A DNA stretch of 64,000 nt, taken from positions 1 to 64,000 of IMG/VR virus record IMGVR_UViG_3300042479_001216; one strand, 5' to 3'. This document shows, in pieces, positions 17,406-25,726 of this stretch. Both the position numbers and the translations under genes were made by a program. Positions within the stretch are counted from its first letter, which is position 1. Every line of letters starts with the position of its first letter. The DNA comes from a virus. The notes below the pieces were generated by a model, which did not search any database, was not told where the DNA came from, and worked only from the letters and a program-made list of their open reading frames with translations.

Positions 17406-18254
17406 ATGTTAAAAATACTTTTAATACAAGAGAATGGCAGACATAATGAAAATAGACATTTTAGAGAATGTTTTTGTTTACAAAGAGCATTTATTAAGTT
17501 AAATCAAGAATGTGATGTTTGGGGTTTAGGTCACAATAATTTTAATGATAATATAGATTATGAATCATATGATTTAATAATAAATTTAGAAAATTATAAT
17601 GAGACAGGATGGGTTCCAAATTTATCTAAAGTTAAAACAACAAAATTTTTATGGAGTATTGATGCGCATGTAAAAGGGGAAGAAGGGTATATAAAAGAAT
17701 ATAATAGAGGTAATTATGACATTTTATTACACTCAACTAAAGATTATGTTAATAAAGATTATAAGATTTGGTTTCCAAACTCATTTGATGATACATTAAT
17801 CTCTCCAAGAAATGCTGCTAAAAAATGTGACCTTGGGTTTTGTGGTAACTTACTTAATAGAAACAACTATATAGATTTATTATCAAGTAATTTTAGTTTT
17901 ATATTTGATAATTTTGTTATTGGTGACTCTATGGTTAATGCAATAAATTCCTACAAAATACATTGGAATTGTAACTTATCAAATGATATTAATTATAGAA
18001 GTTTTGAGACCATAGGATGTGGCATACCCTTAGTGACTAACTATAATTACCAGTATGAAGAATTGGGTTTTATTGATGGTGTAAATGTTATGATGTATAA
18101 AGATAATAATGAAATGATTTTAAAAATAAAACAATTACTATCTAATGATAAATTAAGAGAGTCTATTGGTAAATCTGGATTGGAGTTGTCAAAAAAGCAT
18201 ACATATGAAAAAAGATGTGAAACTTTAATAAATCTATATACCACAAAAATATGA
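17406..18254 (+). CDS. CgeB-like glycosyltransferase
   Basis: The 282-residue protein begins LKILLIQENGRHNENRHFRECFCLQRAF. It has TTKFLWSIDAHVKGE, a typical 'D.H....' region, and FPNSFDDTLISP. The second domain contains CDLGFCGNLLNRNNYIDLL, SFETIGCGIPLVTNYN and a terminal KHTYEKRCETLINLY. These match the CgeB-like (Glyco_trans_1_2) group, including its RxFExxGCGxPxVT region. It is probably a GT-B transferase acting in glycan synthesis. It overlaps the following fucosyltransferase-like gene by 4 bp. Confidence 0.8.
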   Translation: MLKILLIQENGRHNENRHFRECFCLQRAFIKLNQECDVWGLGHNNFNDNIDYESYDLIINLENYNETGWVPNLSKVKTTKFLWSIDAHVKGEEGYIKEYNRGNYDILLHSTKDYVNKDYKIWFPNSFDDTLISPRNAAKKCDLGFCGNLLNRNNYIDLLSSNFSFIFDNFVIGDSMVNAINSYKIHWNCNLSNDINYRSFETIGCGIPLVTNYNYQYEELGFIDGVNVMMYKDNNEMILKIKQLLSNDKLRESIGKSGLELSKKHTYEKRCETLINLYTTKI

Positions 18255-19063
18255 ATTTTATAACTACAAATCATCAAGGTGGGATATGTAATGTTATGTT
18301 TAAATTATCTGCATCAATTAGTTTGGCTTTGGATAATAATGTTGATTATATTTTTTCAAATGAATTTTTAAGACCAATTAGTACTGAGACGCCAAAACCA
18401 GGGTTTGACCCTGATTATAGTGTTTATAAAGATAATTTATTACGTAATATTACTTTTATAGAGAAATTACTATTACCATATAGAGTACATGTAGAACCTA
18501 TAACATTTAATTATGGGCAAATAAAATATAACATAGGTGAAAATTTATTAATTGAAGGTTATTTTCAGAGTGAAAAATATTTTATAAATAATAAAGATTA
18601 TATTATCAATCTTTTTAAACCAACTATAAATATTAAACAAATTATTTTGGAAAGATTACCAAATGTTCAAAATTCAGTTTCAATTCATATTAGAAGAGGT
18701 GATTATTTATCATCATCTAATTACCATCCACAACAATCTATAGAGTATTATATGTCAGCTATTAATTTGATTGGTCTTGATAGAAATTACTTAATATTTA
18801 GTGATGATTTAAATGGTGTTAAAAGTATGTTTGATTTTTTACCTAATAAAGAATTTGTTAGTTTGGGCAAAGATTATTTAGATTTATACTCAATGAGTAT
18901 GTGTGAACACAATATAATATGTAATAGTACTTTTGGTTGGTGGGGTGCTTATTTAAATGAAAATAAAGATAAAAAAATAATTGGACCTAATAATTGGTTT
19001 GGACCCTCAGCGTCACATCTAAACTCTTCTGACATATTACTTGATAATTGGATTAAAATTTAA
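18251..19063 (+). CDS. GT11 alpha-1,2-fucosyltransferase-like protein
   Basis: The 270-residue protein has the three GT11 motifs: SIHIRRGDY (144-152, the GDP-binding HxRRGDY), YLIFSDD (180-186) and NSTFGWWGAYLN (225-236). Another conserved segment, LIEGYFQSEKYF (100-111), is present. The N-terminus reads NHQGGICNVMFKLSASISLA instead of the usual GGLGNQMFQYA. It should transfer fucose from GDP-fucose to a galactose-type acceptor, and GDP-fucose synthesis genes lie 5 kb downstream (gmd, fcl). This supports a complete phage-encoded fucosylation route. Confidence 0.9.
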   Translation: MNFITTNHQGGICNVMFKLSASISLALDNNVDYIFSNEFLRPISTETPKPGFDPDYSVYKDNLLRNITFIEKLLLPYRVHVEPITFNYGQIKYNIGENLLIEGYFQSEKYFINNKDYIINLFKPTINIKQIILERLPNVQNSVSIHIRRGDYLSSSNYHPQQSIEYYMSAINLIGLDRNYLIFSDDLNGVKSMFDFLPNKEFVSLGKDYLDLYSMSMCEHNIICNSTFGWWGAYLNENKDKKIIGPNNWFGPSASHLNSSDILLDNWIKI

Positions 19064-19066
19064 AAA

Positions 19067-19480
19067 ATGAAAAAGATATATTCAAAAATTAATGAAACTA
19101 AACTACTACACATAATAGTTAGAAAAAATGAAATAACCCCAGGAAGAGAAGATATAATATCTGGGGATAACTTTATCCAATGTTCAAAATTAAATTTAAC
19201 TAAGGGTACAACATTTAAACCACATAAACATATTTGGAAAGAAAGAACTAGAAATGTAATTGCACAAGAAAGTTGGGTGGTATTACAAGGGAGCGTCAAA
19301 TGTATATTTTACGATATTGATGATTCAATTTTAACAACAGAAATTTTATATTTTGGTGATGCATCATTTACATTAGAAGGTGGGCATAATTATGAAATAT
19401 TAGAAGATAACACATTAGTATATGAATATAAAACAGGTCCTTATGAAGGACAAGAATTTGATAAAACTTTTATTTTATGA
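19067..19480 (+). CDS. Cupin-fold protein
   Basis: The 137-residue protein is a single cupin barrel with KGTTFKPHKHIWKERTRNVIAQESWVVLQGSVKCIFYDIDD (first cupin motif, HKH with a later E) and LEGGHNYEILEDNTLVYEYKTGPYEG (second motif with H). Such small metal-binding cupins appear in sugar gene clusters as epimerase or isomerase relatives, or as proteins of unknown role. Its stop overlaps the start of the next gene (ATGA). A decayed second copy of its sequence lies after that gene, at 20107-20198. Confidence 0.75.
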   Translation: MKKIYSKINETKLLHIIVRKNEITPGREDIISGDNFIQCSKLNLTKGTTFKPHKHIWKERTRNVIAQESWVVLQGSVKCIFYDIDDSILTTEILYFGDASFTLEGGHNYEILEDNTLVYEYKTGPYEGQEFDKTFIL

Positions 19481-20112
19481 GACAAGACATTACAAGTTTA
19501 AATAAGTGGTTTGGGGATAATGGTGATTATACCCATAACATAAATTATGAATTAAATAACAATTCAATTGTTATTGATTTAGGGGGGTATTATGGGTTAT
19601 GGATTGATGAAATTTTAAAAAAAAATAACCCATATGTTCCTAATATAATATTAGTTGAACCTGTCCCAGACTTTTATAATCATTTAGTTACAAAATATGA
19701 AAATTATAAAAAAATAAAAGTAATGAATGTAGGTGTATCTACAGATAAAAATGAGGCAACTAAATCTTTATATTTGTCAAATGATGGCTCATCAACAAAT
19801 TTTAATACAAATGGTAATTCTGTAATCCAAATTAAAACCTTACCTATTGATAAAATACTTTCAGATAATAACATTAATCAAGTAGATTTACTTCAGATTA
19901 ATATTGAGGGCGATGAATATGCATTAATGGAATATATGATTGAAAGTAAAATTATTAATAAATTTAAAAATATACAAATACAGTTTCATTTAGGTATTGA
20001 AAATGATATAGAAAGAAGAATTAATATTCAAAAAAACTTAATTTATAATGGATTTGAAAATAAATTTGATTATCCTTTTGTTTGGGAGTCATGGGAAAAA
20101 AATAAAATGTAA
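19477..20112 (+). CDS. FkbM-family methyltransferase
   Basis: This 211-residue protein is a short FkbM enzyme: SIVIDLGGYYGLWIDE near 30-45 (SAM loop), ILVEPVPDFYNHL (EP motif) and VDLLQINIEGDEYALMEYM near 135-153 (N-I-E-G-D-E signature). It is the second stand-alone FkbM gene in the cluster. It sits between the intact cupin gene and a cupin remnant, and its stop codon falls exactly where the remnant begins, so it may have been inserted or duplicated together with cupin DNA. Confidence 0.85.
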   Translation: MRQDITSLNKWFGDNGDYTHNINYELNNNSIVIDLGGYYGLWIDEILKKNNPYVPNIILVEPVPDFYNHLVTKYENYKKIKVMNVGVSTDKNEATKSLYLSNDGSSTNFNTNGNSVIQIKTLPIDKILSDNNINQVDLLQINIEGDEYALMEYMIESKIINKFKNIQIQFHLGIENDIERRINIQKNLIYNGFENKFDYPFVWESWEKNKM

Positions 20113-20198
20113 TTATCCAAGAAAGTTGGGTATTAGTATATGAATATAAAACAGATTTCTGCAAAAGGTAAGAATTAGATAAAACATTTCTATAAATG
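20107..20198 (+). pseudogene. Decayed, internally deleted copy of the cupin gene
   Basis: Two blocks of this 92-bp stretch match the intact cupin gene. 20107-20131 matches 19254-19278 with three mismatches in 25 bases (ATGTAATT...CAAGAAAGTTGGGT). 20131-20198 matches about 19427-19480, including a run of more than 20 identical bases (TTAGTATATGAATATAAAAC). Roughly 150 bp between the blocks is missing, and the first block is out of frame. Even the ATGA stop/start overlap with the following gene is preserved. It is a remnant, not a gene. Confidence 0.85.
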
Positions 20199-21140
20199 AA
20201 GAGTGATAAAGTAACAATAATTGGTACTGGGTCTTATCTACCTAATAGGGTTGTGAGTAATAGTGAACTATGTAAAAACATAGACACAACACCAGAATGG
20301 GTTGAACAAAAATTAGGTATTTTAGAAAGAAGATTTATTGCTGATGAGAAAACTTCTGATTTAGCTTACTATGCTGCCATAAATGCTTTAGAATCGGCTA
20401 ACATAAATAAAGAAGATTTAGATTTAATTATAGTAGTTACTTCTAGTCCTGATCAAATATCACCATCAACTGCATGTGTTTTACATAATAAATTAGATAT
20501 TGAAAAAAATGTACCATCATTTGATATTAATGCAGTTTGTGCTGGGTTTGTCTATGCTATGTCATTTGCATCAACATTAATTAGTACTGGTATATATAAA
20601 AATATATTAATTGTTGCTAGTGAAACATATTCTAAACATACTAACTTAAATAATCGTCATTGTGTATTTTTTGGCGATGGTGCTGGAGCTGTAGTTTTAG
20701 GACCCTCAGATAATAGTTGGATGGTAAGTGAAATATTGTCTAATGGTAAAGGTACTGGTATGACAGGTTTTAGAATGCCATTAGATAAACCATTTGAAAT
20801 GGTAGGCAAAGAAGTTTGGGAACAAGCAACTAAAGTATTACCTGAATCAATTAAAAGTGTTTTAAAAGAAGCTAATTTAACAGCTGATGATATTAATATG
20901 TTAGTACCACATCAACCTAGTATTAATATATTAAAGTTGGTTGCAAAAGATGTTGGTTTACCAATGCATAAAGTAAAAACAATAATGGATAAATATGGTA
21001 ATATTGCAGGTGCATCAATACCAATTGCTTTAGATGATGCAATTAAATCAGGTGAAATAACTTATGGTGATAATATATTATTATCAGCTGTTGGTGCTGG
21101 TTGGGCTTGGGGTTCAATGATAATTAAGTATAATCAATGA
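20196..21140 (+). CDS. 3-oxoacyl-ACP synthase III-like protein
   Basis: The 314-residue protein is a full-length KAS III/FabH-like thiolase-fold enzyme. The catalytic triad is visible as C115 (DINAVCAGFVYA), H239 (VPHQPSINIL) and N269 (KYGNIAGASIPIAL). GTGSYLPNRVVSNSEL at the start, GDGAGAVVL near 160 and a terminal GAGWAWGSM are typical. FabH condenses acyl-CoA with malonyl-ACP; relatives in sugar clusters may transfer acyl groups. It starts within the ATGA at the end of the cupin remnant and overlaps the SDR gene by 4 bp. Such an enzyme is unusual in a phage; next to the SDR, acyltransferase and PhyH genes it suggests a dedicated acyl or modified-sugar pathway. Confidence 0.9.
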   Translation: MKSDKVTIIGTGSYLPNRVVSNSELCKNIDTTPEWVEQKLGILERRFIADEKTSDLAYYAAINALESANINKEDLDLIIVVTSSPDQISPSTACVLHNKLDIEKNVPSFDINAVCAGFVYAMSFASTLISTGIYKNILIVASETYSKHTNLNNRHCVFFGDGAGAVVLGPSDNSWMVSEILSNGKGTGMTGFRMPLDKPFEMVGKEVWEQATKVLPESIKSVLKEANLTADDINMLVPHQPSINILKLVAKDVGLPMHKVKTIMDKYGNIAGASIPIALDDAIKSGEITYGDNILLSAVGAGWAWGSMIIKYNQ

Positions 21141-21787
21141 TTATGAAAAAAATAGTTGTTTTTGGTGGAAAAGGTGGTCTTGGAACTAAATTAGTACCAT
21201 TTCTTAAAAAAAAATATGAAGTAATTGATTTAAGTAGTAAAGACGTTGATGTAACAAACCCAAAAGAAGTAAATAATTTTTTTAATGAAAATCAAGTAGA
21301 TATTGTTTTAAATATGTCAGGTAAAAAATATGATGTATTTTTAAATAGTATTACTGAGGATGATTATAAAGAAATTGATGATATGTTGAATGTAAACATA
21401 AAAGGTAATATAAATATACTTTCTGGATGCTTACCAAATATGATTAAAAATAAATGGGGTAGAGTGATATCAATATCTTCAATTTTTTCTGAAATGAATG
21501 TACCTAAAAATTCATTATATTGTGCATCAAAAGCTTTTTTGGATAGATTAATTTCGGTTGCTAATAAAGAAAATATAAAACATGGAATAACATGTAATAC
21601 AATACAACTAGGATATTGGGATGGTGGAATGGGTGATAGAGTTGAATCTAAATATCAAGATATTGCAAAAGAAAAAATAGGTTTAAAAAGGTTTGGTAAA
21701 ACTGAAGAATTATATAATACTATTGATTATATTATAGAAAATGAATATTTTTGTGGTGGTAATTTAAAAATAAATGGTGGATTATAA
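21137..21787 (+). CDS. Short-chain dehydrogenase/reductase (FabG-like)
   Basis: The 216-residue protein has the classical SDR elements: a GGKGGLG cofactor loop (10-16), DVDVTN (acidic after the second beta strand), LNMSGK where NAG is usual, ISISS (catalytic Ser near 114) and YCASK (Y128, K132). The C-terminal GGNLKINGG is also typical. It is probably an NAD(P)H-dependent reductase of a keto group. The start may be the ATG at 21137, which overlaps the previous stop, or the ATG at 21143. Pairing with a KAS III enzyme parallels fatty-acid chain reduction, but it could equally reduce a keto-sugar. Confidence 0.85.
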   Translation: MIMKKIVVFGGKGGLGTKLVPFLKKKYEVIDLSSKDVDVTNPKEVNNFFNENQVDIVLNMSGKKYDVFLNSITEDDYKEIDDMLNVNIKGNINILSGCLPNMIKNKWGRVISISSIFSEMNVPKNSLYCASKAFLDRLISVANKENIKHGITCNTIQLGYWDGGMGDRVESKYQDIAKEKIGLKRFGKTEELYNTIDYIIENEYFCGGNLKINGGL

Positions 21788-21796
21788 ATATAAAAA

Positions 21797-22327
21797 ATGA
21801 AAAAATTAAAAAAAGTGGGGAAAGATGTTAGGGTTAGTAATTTAGCAATAATATCAAGACCTGAATTAGTTGAAATAGGTAATCATGTAGCAATTGATAT
21901 GTGGACTTATATATCAACTCAAGCAATATTGGGGGATTATATTCATATTGCACCAAGTGTTTCAATTATAGGTGGTGCGCCAGCATTAATTGTTATGGAA
22001 GATTTTACTAACATTGGTTCTGGAAGTAGAATTGTCTGCGCAAGTGATGATTTTACTCAAGGATTAATATCGCCTGTTGTTCCATTAGAACATCGAATGG
22101 TCATAAATAAACCAGTAATATTTAAAAGATACTCTACTTTAGGTGTTAATTGTACTGTTTTACCTGGTGTAACATTAGGTGAAGGGTCAATAGTTGGAGC
22201 TGGGTCTGTTGTTACTAAAGATACAGAACCTTGGACAGTATATGCTGGATCACCAGCAAAACCAATCAAAACGAGAGATTCAAAACAAATATTAGAAAGT
22301 GCTAAAAAACTTATGAACTATGAATAA
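21797..22327 (+). CDS. Hexapeptide-repeat acyltransferase
   Basis: This 176-residue protein is a left-handed beta-helix of hexapeptide repeats: VRVSNLAIISRPELVEIGNHVAIDMWTYI, YIHIAPSVSIIGG, CTVLPGVTLGEGSIVGAGSVVTKD and YAGSPAKPIKTR at the end. These are typical of galactoside/maltose O-acetyltransferases and of sugar N-acetyltransferases such as FdtC or QdtC. The His expected in the active site is probably in the IHIAP region. It overlaps the PhyH gene by 8 bp and is likely to acylate a nucleotide sugar made by neighbouring enzymes. Confidence 0.85.
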   Translation: MKKLKKVGKDVRVSNLAIISRPELVEIGNHVAIDMWTYISTQAILGDYIHIAPSVSIIGGAPALIVMEDFTNIGSGSRIVCASDDFTQGLISPVVPLEHRMVINKPVIFKRYSTLGVNCTVLPGVTLGEGSIVGAGSVVTKDTEPWTVYAGSPAKPIKTRDSKQILESAKKLMNYE

Positions 22328-23222
22328 TTTTAAACCATCAAACAACTCATTAGACATTCCATGGATTGAATCACCATTTTTTCACGAATTATTGGATGAT
22401 TCAGGGCTAACCAATAAACAAAAAGAAAATTGTAAATTTTATAATGAAAATGGTTATCTTATTATTGATTTAGAATTAACTGATGATGATATATTACCAA
22501 TAGTAAATGACACGTATAGTGCACTAAATAATGAAAATACTACATATCATGCTGACCACTTTCAATATACAGAAAGTAAAAGAATATTTGAACATTGGAA
22601 AAAAAGTGACTCAATTGCTAATTTAACAATACACCCTAAAATTATTAATACTCTTAGTTATTTATATGGAAAAACGCCATTTCCATTTTCAACTATTAAT
22701 TTTATTAAAGGTAGTAATCAACCACTACATAGTGATACAATACATTTTCACACAATACCACATCTTTGGATGGTTGGTGTGTGGGTAGCATTTGAAGATG
22801 TTGATGAAACTAATGGCACTTTAAAAATAATACCGGGTAGTCATAAATGGCCAGTATATGAATACCATAATCTTAATTTACCTCACCCTGATACTATTGA
22901 AAATGGGGAATCTAATAATTATAAAATATATGAAGATTTTTTAATTGAATTAATAAAAAGTAAAAAAGCCTCTGAAAAAAACGTAAGTTTAAAAAAAGGA
23001 CAAGCTTTAATATGGGCTTCAAATATGTTGCATGGTGGCTGTAATGTTGAAGGTGTTACAGATTTTAATAAAACTAGATTAACTCAAGCCAATCATTATT
23101 TTTTTGAGGGGTGTGCCAAACATTACCATCCAATGTTTTCAAGACCGTTAGAAGGTCAATACGCACTTAAATGGTGTGATGATAACAACAATATTAAAAC
23201 CTATTTAAATGATAAAAAATGA
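22320..23222 (+). CDS. Phytanoyl-CoA dioxygenase (PhyH)-family Fe(II)/2-oxoglutarate oxygenase
   Basis: The 300-residue protein carries the 2-His-1-carboxylate iron site: PLHSD (H137, D139) and MLHGG (H238), with R253 in NKTRLTQANHYF positioned to bind 2-oxoglutarate. WMVGVWVAFEDVDETNGTLKIIPGSHKW is the conserved PhyH core. It would hydroxylate a small molecule or sugar using oxygen and 2-oxoglutarate. PhyH enzymes appear in other phage and bacterial sugar islands with unknown substrates. The 3' end overlaps the next DegT-like gene by 4 bp. Confidence 0.9.
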   Translation: MNNFKPSNNSLDIPWIESPFFHELLDDSGLTNKQKENCKFYNENGYLIIDLELTDDDILPIVNDTYSALNNENTTYHADHFQYTESKRIFEHWKKSDSIANLTIHPKIINTLSYLYGKTPFPFSTINFIKGSNQPLHSDTIHFHTIPHLWMVGVWVAFEDVDETNGTLKIIPGSHKWPVYEYHNLNLPHPDTIENGESNNYKIYEDFLIELIKSKKASEKNVSLKKGQALIWASNMLHGGCNVEGVTDFNKTRLTQANHYFFEGCAKHYHPMFSRPLEGQYALKWCDDNNNIKTYLNDKK

Positions 23223-23818
23223 ATTTTGAAGTAGTTTCAACTTTTGAAAATAAAATATCAGAGTTTTTTGGTTCTTCTTATGCAGTTGCTGTTGATAGTT
23301 GTACACATGGGTTAGAATTATGTTTAAGATATGTTAAAGAAACCAAAATTAATGTACCTACAAGAACATATTTGTCTGTACCATTTTTGGCAGAAAAAAT
23401 AGGTATAGAACTAGAATGGAGATATGAAGATTGGGAAAATTATTATACACTTAATTATGGTGATAAAAGAATTATTGATGCAGCAGTATTGTGGAAAAAA
23501 AATAGTTATATTCCCAACACATTTATGTGTGTTAGTTTTCAATATCAAAAACATCTTTCATTAGGTAGAGGGGGTATTATTTTACTTGATAATGAAATTG
23601 ATTATATTTCATTAAAGAAAATGTCTTATGATGGAAGATTACCTAACATACCGTGGAGAGACCAAGATATAGACACTCTTGGATTTCATTATTATATGAC
23701 ACCTGAGATTGCACAATTAGGACTAAATAAATTACAAGATGCAATCAATACCCCACCAAGGCAATGGGTAGTTACTGATTGGCCTGATTTAACTAAAATG
23801 AAAATTTTTAAAAAATAA
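23219..23818 (+). CDS. Compact DegT/DnrJ/EryC1-like protein, second copy
   Basis: This 199-residue protein has the same short plan as the 9599 gene. FENKISEFFGSSYAVAVDSCTHGLEL is at the start, followed by VPTRTYLSVP, IIDAAV (D87) and SFQYQKHLSLGRGG with the putative PLP lysine K111. GFHYYMTPEIAQLGL corresponds to the NxRMxxxxAA region. The small C-terminal domain of the family is absent. The end, WPDLTKMKIFKK, matches the paralogue's ending in pattern (PDL, then I-aromatic-KK). It may be an aminotransferase working as a dimer or with a partner. The stop is 1 bp before gmd. Confidence 0.75.
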   Translation: MNFEVVSTFENKISEFFGSSYAVAVDSCTHGLELCLRYVKETKINVPTRTYLSVPFLAEKIGIELEWRYEDWENYYTLNYGDKRIIDAAVLWKKNSYIPNTFMCVSFQYQKHLSLGRGGIILLDNEIDYISLKKMSYDGRLPNIPWRDQDIDTLGFHYYMTPEIAQLGLNKLQDAINTPPRQWVVTDWPDLTKMKIFKK

Positions 23819-23819
23819 T

Positions 23820-24818
23820 ATGAAAAAAGCATTTATTACAGGAATTAATGGGCAAGATGGCTCATACTTATCAGAATATTTATTGTCTTTAGGATATGAA
23901 GTTTATGGCATTGTTAGAAGAAATTCAGTACCTGAACACCAACAAAGCCGTATTGAATCCATAAAAGATAGAATGTATGTTTATTATGGGGATGTTTTAG
24001 ACCAAACAAATTTACAAAAATTATTAGATAAAATACAACCTGATGAAATATATAATTTAGCAGCACAAAGTCATGTTAGAATAAGTTTTGATATACCAGA
24101 ATTTACATTACAAACAAATTCAAATGGTGTTTTAAATATGTTAGAAGCCTATAGAAGAAGTTGTCCAAATGCTAAATTTTATCAAGCATCATCATCAGAA
24201 ATGTTTGGAAACTCTGTTGATAGTGATGGCTTTCAACGAGAAACAACACCAATGATACCAGTATCACCATATGGGTGTTCTAAATTATCTGCATATTCAT
24301 TAGTTAGAAGTTACAGAAGGGGTTATGGATTACATGCTGTAAATGGAATACTATTCAATCATGAATCCCCAAGAAGGGGATCCAATTTTGTAACAAGCAA
24401 AGTTATTAAAACTGCTCTTGAAATAAAACATGGATTAGCAAATAAACTAGTCATTGGCAATATGGATTCATATAGAGATTGGGGTCATTCTAAAGATTAT
24501 GTAAAAGCAATGCACTTATTATTAAACCACAATACACCAGATGATTATGTTGTATCAACAATGAAAACTCATTCAGTTAGAGAAATGATTGATTATGTAT
24601 TTACTAAACTAGAACTTGATTATAATCTATATGTTGTCCAAGACCAAGAATTTATGAGACCTGAAGAATTAAAATATCTTAAAGGTGATTCTACTAAAAT
24701 TAGAAAAGAATTTGGTTGGAAGCCAGAATATACTTTTGAAATGTTAATGGATGAAATGATTGAGCATTGGGATGAACAAGTTAGGATTACTAAAATGATT
24801 AATAATAAAAAATATTAG
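23820..24818 (+). CDS. gmd: GDP-mannose 4,6-dehydratase
   Basis: The 332-residue protein is a full-length extended SDR. It has GINGQDGSYL (NADP loop, 8-17), NLAAQSHV, SSSEMFG (124-130, with S126/E127), YGCSK (Y151, K155) and NHESPRRGSNFVTSK, the Gmd-specific substrate region. It converts GDP-D-mannose to GDP-4-keto-6-deoxymannose, the first step to GDP-L-fucose and related sugars. Fcl follows 5 bp downstream, and a second gmd overlaps the end of fcl. Confidence 0.95.
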   Translation: MKKAFITGINGQDGSYLSEYLLSLGYEVYGIVRRNSVPEHQQSRIESIKDRMYVYYGDVLDQTNLQKLLDKIQPDEIYNLAAQSHVRISFDIPEFTLQTNSNGVLNMLEAYRRSCPNAKFYQASSSEMFGNSVDSDGFQRETTPMIPVSPYGCSKLSAYSLVRSYRRGYGLHAVNGILFNHESPRRGSNFVTSKVIKTALEIKHGLANKLVIGNMDSYRDWGHSKDYVKAMHLLLNHNTPDDYVVSTMKTHSVREMIDYVFTKLELDYNLYVVQDQEFMRPEELKYLKGDSTKIRKEFGWKPEYTFEMLMDEMIEHWDEQVRITKMINNKKY

Positions 24819-24823
24819 TTTAT

Positions 24824-25726
24824 ATGCTAAAATTGTTAGTAACTGGTGGATATGGTTTAGTTGGTTCACATATTAAATCAGATATTAAGATTGGAAGTGA
24901 AATTGATTTAACAAACCCCCACCTTACATATGAAGCCTTTGAAAAGCATAAACCAACACATATTATTCATTGTGCTGGTAAAGTTGGTGGACTTGGGGGT
25001 AATATGAAGTATAAGGGTGAATATTTCTATGATAACATTATGATAAACACAAATGTTATAGAATCAGCAAGGAAGGTTGGAGTTGAAAATTTGGTTTGTT
25101 TCTTATCCACTTGTGTATTTCCAGATAATATTGATTACCCCCTAACTGAAAAGAAGATACATTTGGGTGAGCCTCATTCATCAAATTATCCCTATGCTTA
25201 TGCCAAGAGAATGGCAGATATACAAATTAGGGCATATAGAGAACAATATGGGTTAAATTATAAATCAGTAATACCAACAAACATATATGGTTCTAATGAT
25301 AATTTCTCATTAGAGCATGGTCATGTTATTCCTATGTTAATTCATAAATTATTTTTGGCAAAAGAAACAAAAACTGATTTTATTGTTTGGGGATCTGGTA
25401 AACCATTAAGAGAATTTATTTATGTTAAAGATGTTGCAAGATTAAGTGAATGGGTTTTAAATAATTACAATGAATCTGAACCAATTATTTTGAGTCCCTC
25501 ATCTGAAATTAGTATAAGAGATTTGGTTGACTTATTGGTAAATTATTTTAACTTTAAGGGTAAGGTAATATTTGATGATTCTAAACCTGATGGACAATTT
25601 AGAAAGCCATCTGATAATAGCAAATTGATGTCATATTTACCAGATTTTAAATTCACCCCAATTGAGGAGGGGTTGAAGGAAACAGTTGAGTGGTTTATTG
25701 AAAATTATACTTATGCAAGAAAATAA
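24824..25726 (+). CDS. fcl: GDP-L-fucose synthase
   Basis: This 300-residue extended SDR has GGYGLVG (8-14), a CAGKVGGLGGN segment, FLSTCVFP (93-100, with the catalytic Ser/Cys expected for epimerase activity) and YAYAK (Y124, K128). It also has NIYGSNDNFSLEHGHVIPMLI, the GFS-specific motif region. It carries out 3,5-epimerisation and 4-reduction of GDP-4-keto-6-deoxymannose to GDP-L-fucose (GMER/WcaG). It lies between the two gmd genes and its end overlaps the second by 14 bp. The GT11 gene at 18251 can use its product. Confidence 0.92.
   Translation: MLKLLVTGGYGLVGSHIKSDIKIGSEIDLTNPHLTYEAFEKHKPTHIIHCAGKVGGLGGNMKYKGEYFYDNIMINTNVIESARKVGVENLVCFLSTCVFPDNIDYPLTEKKIHLGEPHSSNYPYAYAKRMADIQIRAYREQYGLNYKSVIPTNIYGSNDNFSLEHGHVIPMLIHKLFLAKETKTDFIVWGSGKPLREFIYVKDVARLSEWVLNNYNESEPIILSPSSEISIRDLVDLLVNYFNFKGKVIFDDSKPDGQFRKPSDNSKLMSYLPDFKFTPIEEGLKETVEWFIENYTYARK

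Noticed and set aside
20107-20198. Possible tiny gene between the FkbM and KAS III genes
   Set aside because: It is explained by similarity to the cupin gene, with stop codons and no full frame.
25686-25712. TTG start nine codons upstream of the second gmd
   Set aside because: The ATG at 25713 is followed directly by the usual KIALISGINGQDG Rossmann start; the extension lies within fcl.
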